Below are positions 9,009 through 15,957 of a stretch of 64,000 nt of DNA, in pieces. The translations under genes were made by a program, and so were the position numbers. A model generated the notes under the pieces. The model was not told where the DNA came from. It did not search any database and saw only the letters and a list, made by a program, of their open reading frames with translations. Within the stretch, counting starts at the first letter, position 1, and the number at the start of each line of letters is the position of its first letter. Origin of the DNA: JANSWY01 sp965243755 (GTDB lineage Bacteria > Bacteroidota > Bacteroidia > Cytophagales > Cyclobacteriaceae); the NCBI GenBank assembly GCA_965243755.1, contig CBDEVW010000006.1, forward strand, positions 124,001 to 188,000, read 5' to 3'.

Positions 9009-9440
9009 CTACCCCCAGGAATTTGCTTCTTCAATAATCTGAGTCGTAATATCTTTTGTAAGCTGAAGTCCTTCGCAGGCTTCTTCGAGGGATGGGTGGG
9101 TCATGAAGGTGACTCTGTGATCTTTTTCTATCTGTTGACAGTACATTTTAATCAGTAAGTCATCATGTCGGCTCGCTGCTCCCAGAATCAGGCTGAATTT
9201 CACATTGAGGGTTGGAGGAATGGATTTCAGAAAGTTGTTTCCAATTTCGATCGCATCAAAAGGGTTAAGCGGACTGAATGAGGCTTCAGAAATATCCGAT
9301 AACAAATAGAGCACCATGGAGTCTTTATTGTAATTAAGAAGGTATTTTTCAGAAAGTTCAATAAAATCAGAAGTGAAAGTTCCCTTAAACTTTTCAACCA
9401 AATATTGTTGATCTTCCGATTGCCACTTAAAGTATCGCAT
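9009..9440 (-). CDS. Hypothetical cytoplasmic protein, possibly STAS/SpoIIAA-like
   Basis: A 143-residue soluble protein starting MRYFKWQSEDQQ, with no signal peptide. The order of elements (beta strand, EKFKGTFTSDFIELSEKYLL helix, VLYLLSDISEA strand, then FSLILGAASRHDDLL) is reminiscent of the alpha/beta SpoIIAA-like or STAS folds that many Bacteroidota carry as single-domain proteins. This is a fold impression only; no catalytic residues are evident. It lies upstream of the large lipoprotein on the same strand, about 75 bp apart, and may be co-transcribed. Confidence 0.55.
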   Translation of the reverse strand: MRYFKWQSEDQQYLVEKFKGTFTSDFIELSEKYLLNYNKDSMVLYLLSDISEASFSPLNPFDAIEIGNNFLKSIPPTLNVKFSLILGAASRHDDLLIKMYCQQIEKDHRVTFMTHPSLEEACEGLQLTKDITTQIIEEANSWG

Positions 9441-9542
9441 GATTTAATAAACATTGCTCCCCCTCAATTTAAAACCAGTATACCAAAAAGACAATGGGAA
9501 TCATGACCAGGTTTTCAGGAGAAAACTCCATTACTGCAAGTA

Positions 9543-9566
9543 CTGTCAGGTCGAAAGACCTTACAG
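9543..9566. repeat. REP-like hairpin with GAAA tetraloop, copy 2
   Basis: Identical 24-bp core to the element at 6365. Here the outer flank CTGC before and GCAG after can extend the stem across an asymmetric bulge. Confidence 0.7.
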
Positions 9567-9720
9567 CGCAGGAAGAGGATTCAAACAATATCCTGTCATA
9601 TCCTGCCCAATCCTTAAATCCTGTCCAACCACAAAGAAGCAGCCCTACAATTCCCCAAGCATCCACGAACTTCGCGCTTCCAACTCCCAACTCCCAACTC
9701 GAACTCCATGACTGCAAGTA

Positions 9721-9744
9721 CTGTCAGGTCGAAAGACCTTACAG
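9721..9744. repeat. REP-like hairpin with GAAA tetraloop, copy 3
   Basis: Same core as copies 1 and 2, only about 155 bp from copy 2 and in the same orientation, preceded by the conserved AACTCCATGACTGCAAGTA. Confidence 0.7.
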
Positions 9745-9906
9745 CACAGAAAAGTGCACTAATAAAAAACTTCGCGCTTCCAACTTCCAACTCCCAACTA
9801 CATAGAAGCAGCTCCATAATTCCCCGCACTCCCGTCTCCGTCTACCCCTTCCTCTCAAAAATTCTACTTACTTTAGCGGTCCGGATCAATAATTATTCGC
9901 AACATC

Positions 9907-10926
9907 ATGAAAGCATACGTTCTAAAGAAATTTGGAAAACCTGAAGTGCTTAAAATTCAGGAAGTCGACGAGCCAACCATCAAGGAGCCAACCGATGTGA
10001 AAATAAAGGTGCAGGCCATTGGGTTAAACTACGCGGAAGTACTCTCCAGAAAAGGGCAGTACCGCTGGGCACCTAAGCGTCCCTATACCCTCGGAATGGA
10101 AGCTGTAGGCATTGTGGAGGAAGTCGGAGCGGAGGTTACGCATGTTAAAGCAGGTGATCAGGTGATCGTGGGTGGCCAAACCGGCAGCTATGCGGAGAAA
10201 GTGGTGGCTTCATCTCATTTGGTATTTCCGGCCATTTCAAGGTTCTCTTTGGAAGAAAATGCTGCCTTCATGGTCAATTTCGTGACGGCCTGGGTGGCGT
10301 TGATGCAGCTGGCAAAGGCCAAACCAGATGAAAAAGTACTGATTCATGCTGCAGCAGGGGGTGTTGGTACGGCTGCTGTACAGCTCATGGCGGCAAATGG
10401 CAGTACCGTGATCGGAACTGCAGGGAGCGATGAAAAATTAAAATTGATCAAAGAACTGGGCGCTCATGAAGCCATCAACTATCTTCAGCAGGACTTCTAT
10501 GAGGTGGTGAAGGAAAAGTATGAAGGCGTAGATGTGGTGCTGGAAGTAGTGGGGGCAGACGTCTACCGCAAGAGCCTTGAGCTACTTAATCCGTTTGGCA
10601 GAATAGCCATTGCCGGGTTTGCCAGTATTTCCATTAAGCCCTGGAACCCATTCAGTTACATCAAAACATGGATGGACGCCCCAAAGGTCAACCTGATGAA
10701 TATTGCGAAAAAATCTTATGGGGTATTTGCCACCCACATTGGTTATCTTACGGCCAATAAACAACTGACCACCACTGTATGGGACGAGATGTCCAGCTTC
10801 GTGGAATCGCATCAACTCAAGCCCGTTGTTGGTAAAACTTTTGAATTCAAAGACATGGCGGAAGCACACCGATACATGGAATCGCGCAAAAGTGTGGGTA
10901 AAATAGTGATTCTGATGCCATCTTGA
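9907..10926 (+). CDS. Zinc-independent MDR oxidoreductase (quinone oxidoreductase-like)
   Basis: A 339-residue medium-chain dehydrogenase/reductase. The GroES-like N-terminal domain includes LGMEAVGIVEEVG (about residues 58-70), and the Rossmann fold has HAAAGGVGTAAVQL (about 141-154), the NADPH-binding glycine motif. There is no structural-zinc cysteine lobe, so it belongs to the quinone oxidoreductase or enoyl-reductase branch, reducing quinones or enones with NADPH. The substrate cannot be read from the sequence. It precedes the YceI-fusion gene by 45 bp on the same strand and may share a transcript with it. Confidence 0.85.
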   Translation: MKAYVLKKFGKPEVLKIQEVDEPTIKEPTDVKIKVQAIGLNYAEVLSRKGQYRWAPKRPYTLGMEAVGIVEEVGAEVTHVKAGDQVIVGGQTGSYAEKVVASSHLVFPAISRFSLEENAAFMVNFVTAWVALMQLAKAKPDEKVLIHAAAGGVGTAAVQLMAANGSTVIGTAGSDEKLKLIKELGAHEAINYLQQDFYEVVKEKYEGVDVVLEVVGADVYRKSLELLNPFGRIAIAGFASISIKPWNPFSYIKTWMDAPKVNLMNIAKKSYGVFATHIGYLTANKQLTTTVWDEMSSFVESHQLKPVVGKTFEFKDMAEAHRYMESRKSVGKIVILMPS

Positions 10927-10971
10927 TACCATATTATTATTTAGATTTGAGCGAATTATGAATACTGGTCA

Positions 10972-12237
10972 ATGACTGATACCAAGTGGATTGTAGATCG
11001 GGCGAAAAGTCATATAAGGTTTAAGGTAAAACATATGATGATCGCCAATGTTCAGGGAGAATTCCTTGAATACAGATTAGGTTTCGAAACTGAGGGGGAA
11101 AAGTTCACCACCGCTCAGATCGATTTTGTTATTGACGTAGATTCAATTAACACCAATTCGGCAAAAAGGGACAAGCACCTGAAAAGCAAAGACTTTTTTG
11201 ATGTCAGCAATCACCCTACCATCATCTTCAAAGCCACTAAGATTGAAAATATCGATGATGAGCAATATAATGTCACCGGCAAGCTGAACATCAAAGACGT
11301 TACCCGAGAGATTCAATTCGTTGCTACATTGAGCAAAATTGTTAAGGACCGACATGGGGTGACCAGGAAGTGTTTCAATTTTGAGCTTACCCTGGATCGC
11401 AATGATTTTGACCTAAAATGGAACAAAGTGCTGGTGGCAGAAGGCTGGTCACTGGTAGGCGATAAGGTCACCATCAATGGAAACATGGAGCTGGTCAACG
11501 AGAAATCCGTGAAGCCACACATTCCACCGGTTTTAGGGCACGGCAACAAAACACTGACCACCGAAAGACATTTTATATACACCGGCAACAAGGGAGACCT
11601 GGATGGCAGCTTCCTGTGGAACAATAATACAGGTAATAAGATCCACTGGATTTTTGGCAACTGTACTGGCGATACAAAAGAGACCAGGCACAGGGCGGTA
11701 AAGGTGAAGCAGCACATCGAAAATACCATGAGGGAATATCCGGATATTGAAAGTCCGGCGCAGTTTCTGAGAATTCTTCATGATTTTGCAGAACATGATC
11801 CGTTCCTGGCGTACAGTTTCAATGAAAAAAGCGGATTTTCAATGGATTGCGCCTATGTGATTGTAGATCCCGAAAAGAAGGAACTGGTTTATTCAAGTGC
11901 CAGAATGTCGCTGAGAATACTTACGCCCAAAGGAGGGAAAAATTTACCGTGTACCAACATTTCACTGGGATACCCTTATTACAACATCGGCAGACTGTGT
12001 GATAAGACAATAGGGTTCAACACCGGAGATCAACTGGTGATATATAATGAAGAACTTTCCATGCAACAAGGTGGGAAGCAACATAAGAGACTGGGCAAAA
12101 AGGGGGCAGCAGCCGTGATACAGAGCGGTGTAGGCCATCCTTGGGACGAGCGCCCCAAGCAAATCAATCAGATGATCAAAAAGTGGGCAGGTAGTCACCC
12201 ACTCGAAGACATAGCTTTAATTCAAATTCAACTATAA
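10972..12237 (+). CDS. YceI domain fused to degenerate SpoIIE/PP2C-like phosphatase domain
   Basis: A 421-residue two-domain protein. Residues 1-175 are a YceI lipocalin-like domain (MTDTKWIVDRAKSHIRFKVKHM, SKDFFDVSNHPTIIFKA), which in the family binds isoprenoid-type lipids. There is no signal peptide, so it is predicted cytoplasmic, unlike exported YceI. Residues about 185-421 follow SpoIIE-type PP2C order: GDLDGSFLW, FGNCTGDT, FSMDCAYVIVDPEKKELVYSSA, NTGDQLVIYNEEL, LEDIALIQIQL. Active Bacteroidota relatives have SGDFYW and ADCTGHG there; here the metal-binding aspartates read Ser and Asn, so the domain is probably a pseudophosphatase or sensor. A second YceI gene starts 7 bp downstream. 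Domain identification in the C-terminal half is by motif comparison from memory. Confidence 0.72.
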   Translation: MTDTKWIVDRAKSHIRFKVKHMMIANVQGEFLEYRLGFETEGEKFTTAQIDFVIDVDSINTNSAKRDKHLKSKDFFDVSNHPTIIFKATKIENIDDEQYNVTGKLNIKDVTREIQFVATLSKIVKDRHGVTRKCFNFELTLDRNDFDLKWNKVLVAEGWSLVGDKVTINGNMELVNEKSVKPHIPPVLGHGNKTLTTERHFIYTGNKGDLDGSFLWNNNTGNKIHWIFGNCTGDTKETRHRAVKVKQHIENTMREYPDIESPAQFLRILHDFAEHDPFLAYSFNEKSGFSMDCAYVIVDPEKKELVYSSARMSLRILTPKGGKNLPCTNISLGYPYYNIGRLCDKTIGFNTGDQLVIYNEELSMQQGGKQHKRLGKKGAAAVIQSGVGHPWDERPKQINQMIKKWAGSHPLEDIALIQIQL

Positions 12238-12244
12238 ATTCACT

Positions 12245-12772
12245 ATGAGCGAACAGGACACTTCTTCTTTAAAGAAATGGACACTTGATCCAGTTCATAG
12301 TTACGTAGAATTTACCTTTCATTTGAATGGAGATAACCCCAGAAAGGTATTGTTTCGTAAAGTGGCAGCTGCATTGAAAATGGACGACAAGTTCGAAGAG
12401 TCCGAGTTTGTGGTGCAGTGGTCCATAGATTCGGCTGATTCGGGAGACAAGGCATTTGATAAATTCATTCACTCCGAAGATTTCCTCAATATAGAGAAGA
12501 TCCCTACGCTGAAGTTCACTTCGCAGAAAGTAAGCAAGCTGTCGGTGACCCAGTACGGGATCAGAGGTGTTCTGGAGTATGGAGATATGAAGGAGGAGTT
12601 ATCATTCAATGGTAAGTTTGAAGGCAAAGTGGTCCACAGCAATAATGGACTGGAGCGTACGGGGTTTTACCTGGCGACCTGGGCCGAACCACACATCTTC
12701 CACCTGCAGGAAAGAACCATCAAATTTGACAAAAGCATTTATATAGAAATCGACCTGGAGTTTGTGCGATAG
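12245..12772 (+). CDS. YceI-like protein, cytoplasmic
   Basis: A 175-residue single-domain YceI-like protein: KKWTLDPVHSYVEFTF near the start and HSEDFLNIEKIPTLKFTSQ in the middle are the two typical motifs. Like its neighbour it lacks a signal peptide. It begins 7 bp after the YceI-phosphatase-like fusion gene, so the two are almost certainly co-translated and may form a complex. The ligand is unknown; isoprenoid binding is a family property only. Confidence 0.78.
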   Translation: MSEQDTSSLKKWTLDPVHSYVEFTFHLNGDNPRKVLFRKVAAALKMDDKFEESEFVVQWSIDSADSGDKAFDKFIHSEDFLNIEKIPTLKFTSQKVSKLSVTQYGIRGVLEYGDMKEELSFNGKFEGKVVHSNNGLERTGFYLATWAEPHIFHLQERTIKFDKSIYIEIDLEFVR

Positions 12773-12775
12773 CGA

Positions 12776-13090
12776 TTACTTCTCATCCATGGCAAGGTCA
12801 ATCAGGTAGTTTTTGAGCCTGATTACAAAATCCAGGTACTTCTCATGATCGAAGCTGGTAAGCTCCAGGAATACCTTGGGGTTGTGGCTGAAATTTTTAA
12901 TGAAAAGCATGCCTTCTCTGAAAGTCCAGGTACAAGACTCGTGATCTTCCATGGTTACCCGGTTGATGTCTACAATCTCAAATTGCGAAGCAGCTATCAG
13001 GGAAGAAACCTTGTACTGGGTCATCTCAAAATCATCACTCAGGATCCATTCAATTAGTTTGTCGTACTTCTGCTTATTCATCGTGGACAA
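12776..13090 (-). CDS. Hypothetical protein
   Basis: A 104-residue soluble protein beginning MSTMNKQKYDKLIEWILSDD. It alternates helix-like and strand-like segments (CTWTFREGMLFIKNF) and has no signal peptide, membrane segment or recognisable motif. It converges tail to tail with the YceI gene, the stops being only 3 bp apart. Its composition resembles its neighbours, so it looks like a genuine gene. Upstream lies a gene-free region holding a 14-bp inverted repeat. Confidence 0.6.
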   Translation of the reverse strand: MSTMNKQKYDKLIEWILSDDFEMTQYKVSSLIAASQFEIVDINRVTMEDHESCTWTFREGMLFIKNFSHNPKVFLELTSFDHEKYLDFVIRLKNYLIDLAMDEK

Positions 13091-13411
13091 AGATAGTTAA
13101 ACCTGAATAATCATTTAGACTCAGTAATCAGCTTAAATTAAATATCCTTCCGTAATCTCTGACCAACTTTTCTAACATCATCAAATGATCCACTTATCCC
13201 ATAAAATGATCAAAATAACAGTGCAATTTGATCATTTTATCTCCATACATATTAGAAAGTTGGGTTTAAATTGAGCGAGTTGGAATATCATAGTTGGTGC
13301 ACAAAAGTATTTTTTTTCTCGGTCAAAGAACTTTTAAGAATTGCACCGAATATTCCAGTTAACTCCAAAATTGATTGTCAATGTGTTTTTTTTATCAAAT
13401 ATTAAATCAAA
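13091..13411. other. Divergent intergenic region with inverted repeat
   Basis: This 320-bp region separates a minus-strand gene (starting at 13090) from a plus-strand lipoprotein gene (13412). It is strongly AT-rich and holds the perfect inverted repeat listed next. No other coding or structural signal stands out. Confidence 0.5.
13201..13240. promoter_or_regulatory. Perfect 14-bp inverted repeat, operator-like
   Basis: ATAAAATGATCAAA at 13201-13214 is exactly complementary to TTTGATCATTTTAT at 13227-13240, with a 12-bp spacer. A further partial half-site, AAATGATC, lies at 13183. There is no T-run after either arm, so a terminator is unlikely; its position between divergent genes suits an operator for a dimeric regulator or a small structured leader. 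Confidence 0.5.
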
Positions 13412-14758
13412 ATGAAACAGTATTTTAAACCATTATTGTCTTTACTCATTCTAGGATCATTGAATAGTTGCAAAACAGAAGAGGAACCATCACCAAACCC
13501 GGTACTTAAAGAAAGGCTTGAACGCATCGAGCCTAGATCAAATGAAAAGCTGATGAATATGATTGGGGAATTAAGGAGCAGAAGGAGTTCTCATGGTAGA
13601 ACTCAGGAATTTGATATTGGAACTATTGATATGTCTGAAGCACTTATGGGAATTAATGAAAATGATGGAACTATTAGGTATTCCCTAAGATTAGAGGGTA
13701 GTACCCCACTATTATTTGAAAATATCATAATTAGAGAGAAGGAAGGAGAAACAAATTCTTACCTCATTCGATTTGAGCCTGATGTTATATGGTTATTACA
13801 AAATAATGGAATTTTTGACGAAAGATCATTTACAGGTAAGATATGGGTGATGAACATGAATAGAGATGTGGTGGCCTTTGTCAATTTTTTAAATGGTAGA
13901 GGTTACGATCAGGAGGTAGTATTTCCTTCTAACCCAAATGGGAGATCAGAAGGAGATTGCGTAGACACATCTGACGGAGGCTCGACAGGAAGTGGTAATA
14001 TTGGAGACACCGGGTCGACAGGTGGGTCTACTGGGCCAGGAGGAAATAATACCGGTGGTGGTGGAGATTGTGAATGGGGAACATCAAATACTACAGGAGC
14101 ACTTTATATAGATTGTGGTGTAAATGGGATTTGGTTTTTTTACAGATCAGAGGGTGATACGAATGGAATAATTGATGATATGGGAGGTGGAACCAACGGG
14201 CCAATTGGAATACTTTCAGGGTCTGGAGATGCTAATGCAGTGAGTTTGTTGAATATGTTAGAAGAAATTGCTGGGCCTAAGCCTGAGAAAGAATATAATA
14301 CGGTATGTGAAGGGGTAATGGATATGTGGAACAGTTATCCAAATAATGAGGTGGCAGGATACATCTCAAAAGATGGGAAAATATTAATGACTGGTATCAC
14401 AGGCTTAGATGGTGGTGCCGTTCCAAGTACGTATGAAGATTTTTCAGGGCAGGTATACTATCTGTCAAATGGTAGGCCGACGCAGGATTACGATGGTATG
14501 ATAAAACCGTACAATGATTTGGAGTATTACTTTATTCCTGTTGCTGCAAGTATTCATACACATACACCTTGTAGGAATGATGGGACAAATGGTGTTTCAC
14601 ATCCAGTAGGGAGTGATGATTTATCCAGAGCAAGTACGAATATCAAGCATTTCGTCATTGGATGTGATGCAATTGCCGAATTTGAATCAGGGAATCCCAG
14701 TTTTTTTAATATTATTGAAGGATCTTTAAGTGAAATATGCAATGAAATTGAATATTAA
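13412..14758 (+). CDS. Lipoprotein with JAMM-like C-terminal metal motif
   Basis: A 448-residue predicted lipoprotein: signal MKQYFKPLLSLLILGS followed by the lipobox LNSC, then KTEEEP. Residues about 180-222 are a Gly/Ser/Thr-rich linker. The C-terminal part (about 295-448) contains NEVAGYIS, then SIHTHTPCRND and HPVGSDDL. The order Glu, His-x-His, and an Asp about 20 residues later resembles JAMM/MPN metallopeptidases or the DUF4329 group, though the usual Ser before the Asp is replaced, so activity is uncertain. The next gene overlaps its end, pointing to a functional pair. The gene and its partner are more AT-rich than the genes before them. Confidence 0.6.
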   Translation: MKQYFKPLLSLLILGSLNSCKTEEEPSPNPVLKERLERIEPRSNEKLMNMIGELRSRRSSHGRTQEFDIGTIDMSEALMGINENDGTIRYSLRLEGSTPLLFENIIIREKEGETNSYLIRFEPDVIWLLQNNGIFDERSFTGKIWVMNMNRDVVAFVNFLNGRGYDQEVVFPSNPNGRSEGDCVDTSDGGSTGSGNIGDTGSTGGSTGPGGNNTGGGGDCEWGTSNTTGALYIDCGVNGIWFFYRSEGDTNGIIDDMGGGTNGPIGILSGSGDANAVSLLNMLEEIAGPKPEKEYNTVCEGVMDMWNSYPNNEVAGYISKDGKILMTGITGLDGGAVPSTYEDFSGQVYYLSNGRPTQDYDGMIKPYNDLEYYFIPVAASIHTHTPCRNDGTNGVSHPVGSDDLSRASTNIKHFVIGCDAIAEFESGNPSFFNIIEGSLSEICNEIEY

Positions 14759-15314
14759 ATTTCTATTCATTTTATTTTTTGGGTTACAACAATTAAGTAA
14801 TGCTCAAGATTGTGAGAGAATTGATATTCAAAATGTAACATTGAAAGACTCAGTTCTAACTCATTATTTAGAGGGTTATATTGACACCCTCAATAAGAAC
14901 AATGCTTTAGGTTACATTTGGTTAAGGTATTCAAAGGATATGTCTAGCCCACAGGATAGTGGAAGTATTTATAAATATAGCTTTTATAGAGAAGGGGTTG
15001 GATTTGATAAGTATTCGGAATCCCAATTTCCAAAGTATTTTACAGTGGTAAAAGGTAGACCGGTTCTCATTTCTACGACCAAGGAAGAATATATTTGCTA
15101 TCAATTTTCAAGTCGAAGTAAACGGAAGTTTATAAAACTGATTGCACCATATTTGCCACCCGCAAGAAAATTAGTTTTAAAAGACGTTGAGGGGAATAAA
15201 CATATAGATGATAATTTCCGGCCCAATTCATTTTTTTCTTTACACGGGGAATGGGTTTTGAATTTCTATAAAGACAAGCCACCCAAATTGCGAAGAAGCA
15301 CATATCGAGAGTAG
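14742..15314 (+). CDS. Small secreted protein paired with the JAMM-like lipoprotein
   Basis: A 190-residue protein with a clear signal peptide (MKLNIKFLFILFFGLQQL, cleavage expected after SNAQ). I chose the ATG at 14742, which overlaps the upstream stop by 17 bp; another in-frame ATG lies at 14730. The mature part has no recognised domain: it is strand-rich with a basic, aromatic stretch (RSKRKFIKLIAPYLPP). Overlap with the lipoprotein gene implies coupling and probably joint action in the envelope. Function unknown. Confidence 0.6.
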   Translation: MKLNIKFLFILFFGLQQLSNAQDCERIDIQNVTLKDSVLTHYLEGYIDTLNKNNALGYIWLRYSKDMSSPQDSGSIYKYSFYREGVGFDKYSESQFPKYFTVVKGRPVLISTTKEEYICYQFSSRSKRKFIKLIAPYLPPARKLVLKDVEGNKHIDDNFRPNSFFSLHGEWVLNFYKDKPPKLRRSTYRE

Positions 15315-15580
15315 TGCGTTTTACTGGAATGAAGAGCATAAGGATGAATTTTCTCTTGGGCTTTACCTGCTTGAAGGCCATTTTCCGAATTTAATAGCTG
15401 AAAGACTCCTACACCAATACGAAATAAAACTACTGATTCTACGTGAGCTGTAGTTTCTTCGGGAAAACCGGGCAATTGATCGGGTGAAAGTTCCTCTTAA
15501 TCGAAAAAGGGCCTTTAAAGTGGTTTTAGGGCTGTTTTATGGGTAATTTACAATTCAATCAAGCTATAAAAAGAAGACAA

Positions 15581-15907
15581 ATGAGACACCTATTTATCCT
15601 TTTATTACTCTTAACATTAGTCGCCCTCAACTCTCTATCAGCCAATCCATTTGGTGGAAAAGATGATGAAGTTCATGTCAGCAAGGTACAGAACAAAACC
15701 ATCCGGGTAAGCATAGGGGAGGACAGAGATGACCCACTGGCTGTTTATCTGTACGACAAAAAAACAGGAGAACAATTGAAGTATAAATACTGGAAACCAG
15801 GAAGGGTGAGAGAGATCAGATACAATGTTGCCAATTACCACACCAAGGCGTACATTGTGGAAGTGAAGTCCTATGGACTTACTATTTTGAAGAAAACAGT
15901 TAATTAG
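15581..15907 (+). CDS. Small secreted protein
   Basis: About 108 residues with an N-terminal signal peptide (MRHLFILLLLLTLVALNS, cleavage near SANP). The mature domain is short and strand-rich (KTIRVSIGED, EVKSYGLTILKK) and looks like a small beta sandwich. I prefer the ATG at 15581 over an upstream in-frame one at 15539 because it opens directly into the signal peptide. A T-run terminator follows 28 bp after the stop. Function unknown. Confidence 0.55.
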   Translation: MRHLFILLLLLTLVALNSLSANPFGGKDDEVHVSKVQNKTIRVSIGEDRDDPLAVYLYDKKTGEQLKYKYWKPGRVREIRYNVANYHTKAYIVEVKSYGLTILKKTVN

Positions 15908-15935
15908 GTATTTCAAAGAAATATGCTACGACAGG

Positions 15936-15957
15936 GGGGCCATTGGTCCCTTTTTTT
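15936..15957 (+). terminator. Intrinsic terminator
   Basis: GGGGCC (15936-15941) pairs with GGTCCC (15945-15950) around ATT, followed by seven T. It closes the small secreted-protein transcript on the plus strand and overlaps the stop of the convergent kinase gene. Confidence 0.6.

Larger units (their letters stand above)
9441..9850. repeat. Intergenic repeat block 3
   Basis: Third gene-free repeat block. It contains two copies of the GAAA-loop hairpin (9543 and 9721), one clear AAGAAGCAGCCCTACAATTC unit (about 9633) with its TTCCAACTCCCAACT tail, and a second degenerate one (about 9803). The order unit, tail, AACTCCATGACTGCAAG, hairpin repeats that of block 2, so whole composites seem to have been copied. 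Open frames crossing it are repeat translations. Confidence 0.75.

Noticed and set aside
9454..9829. Small frames in repeat block 3
   Set aside because: They encode only the repeated modules in both strands and have no independent coding signal.
15315..15538. Possible gene between the secreted-protein genes
   Set aside because: Frames on both strands are short, lack a signal or conserved segment, and overlap the neighbouring gene end.
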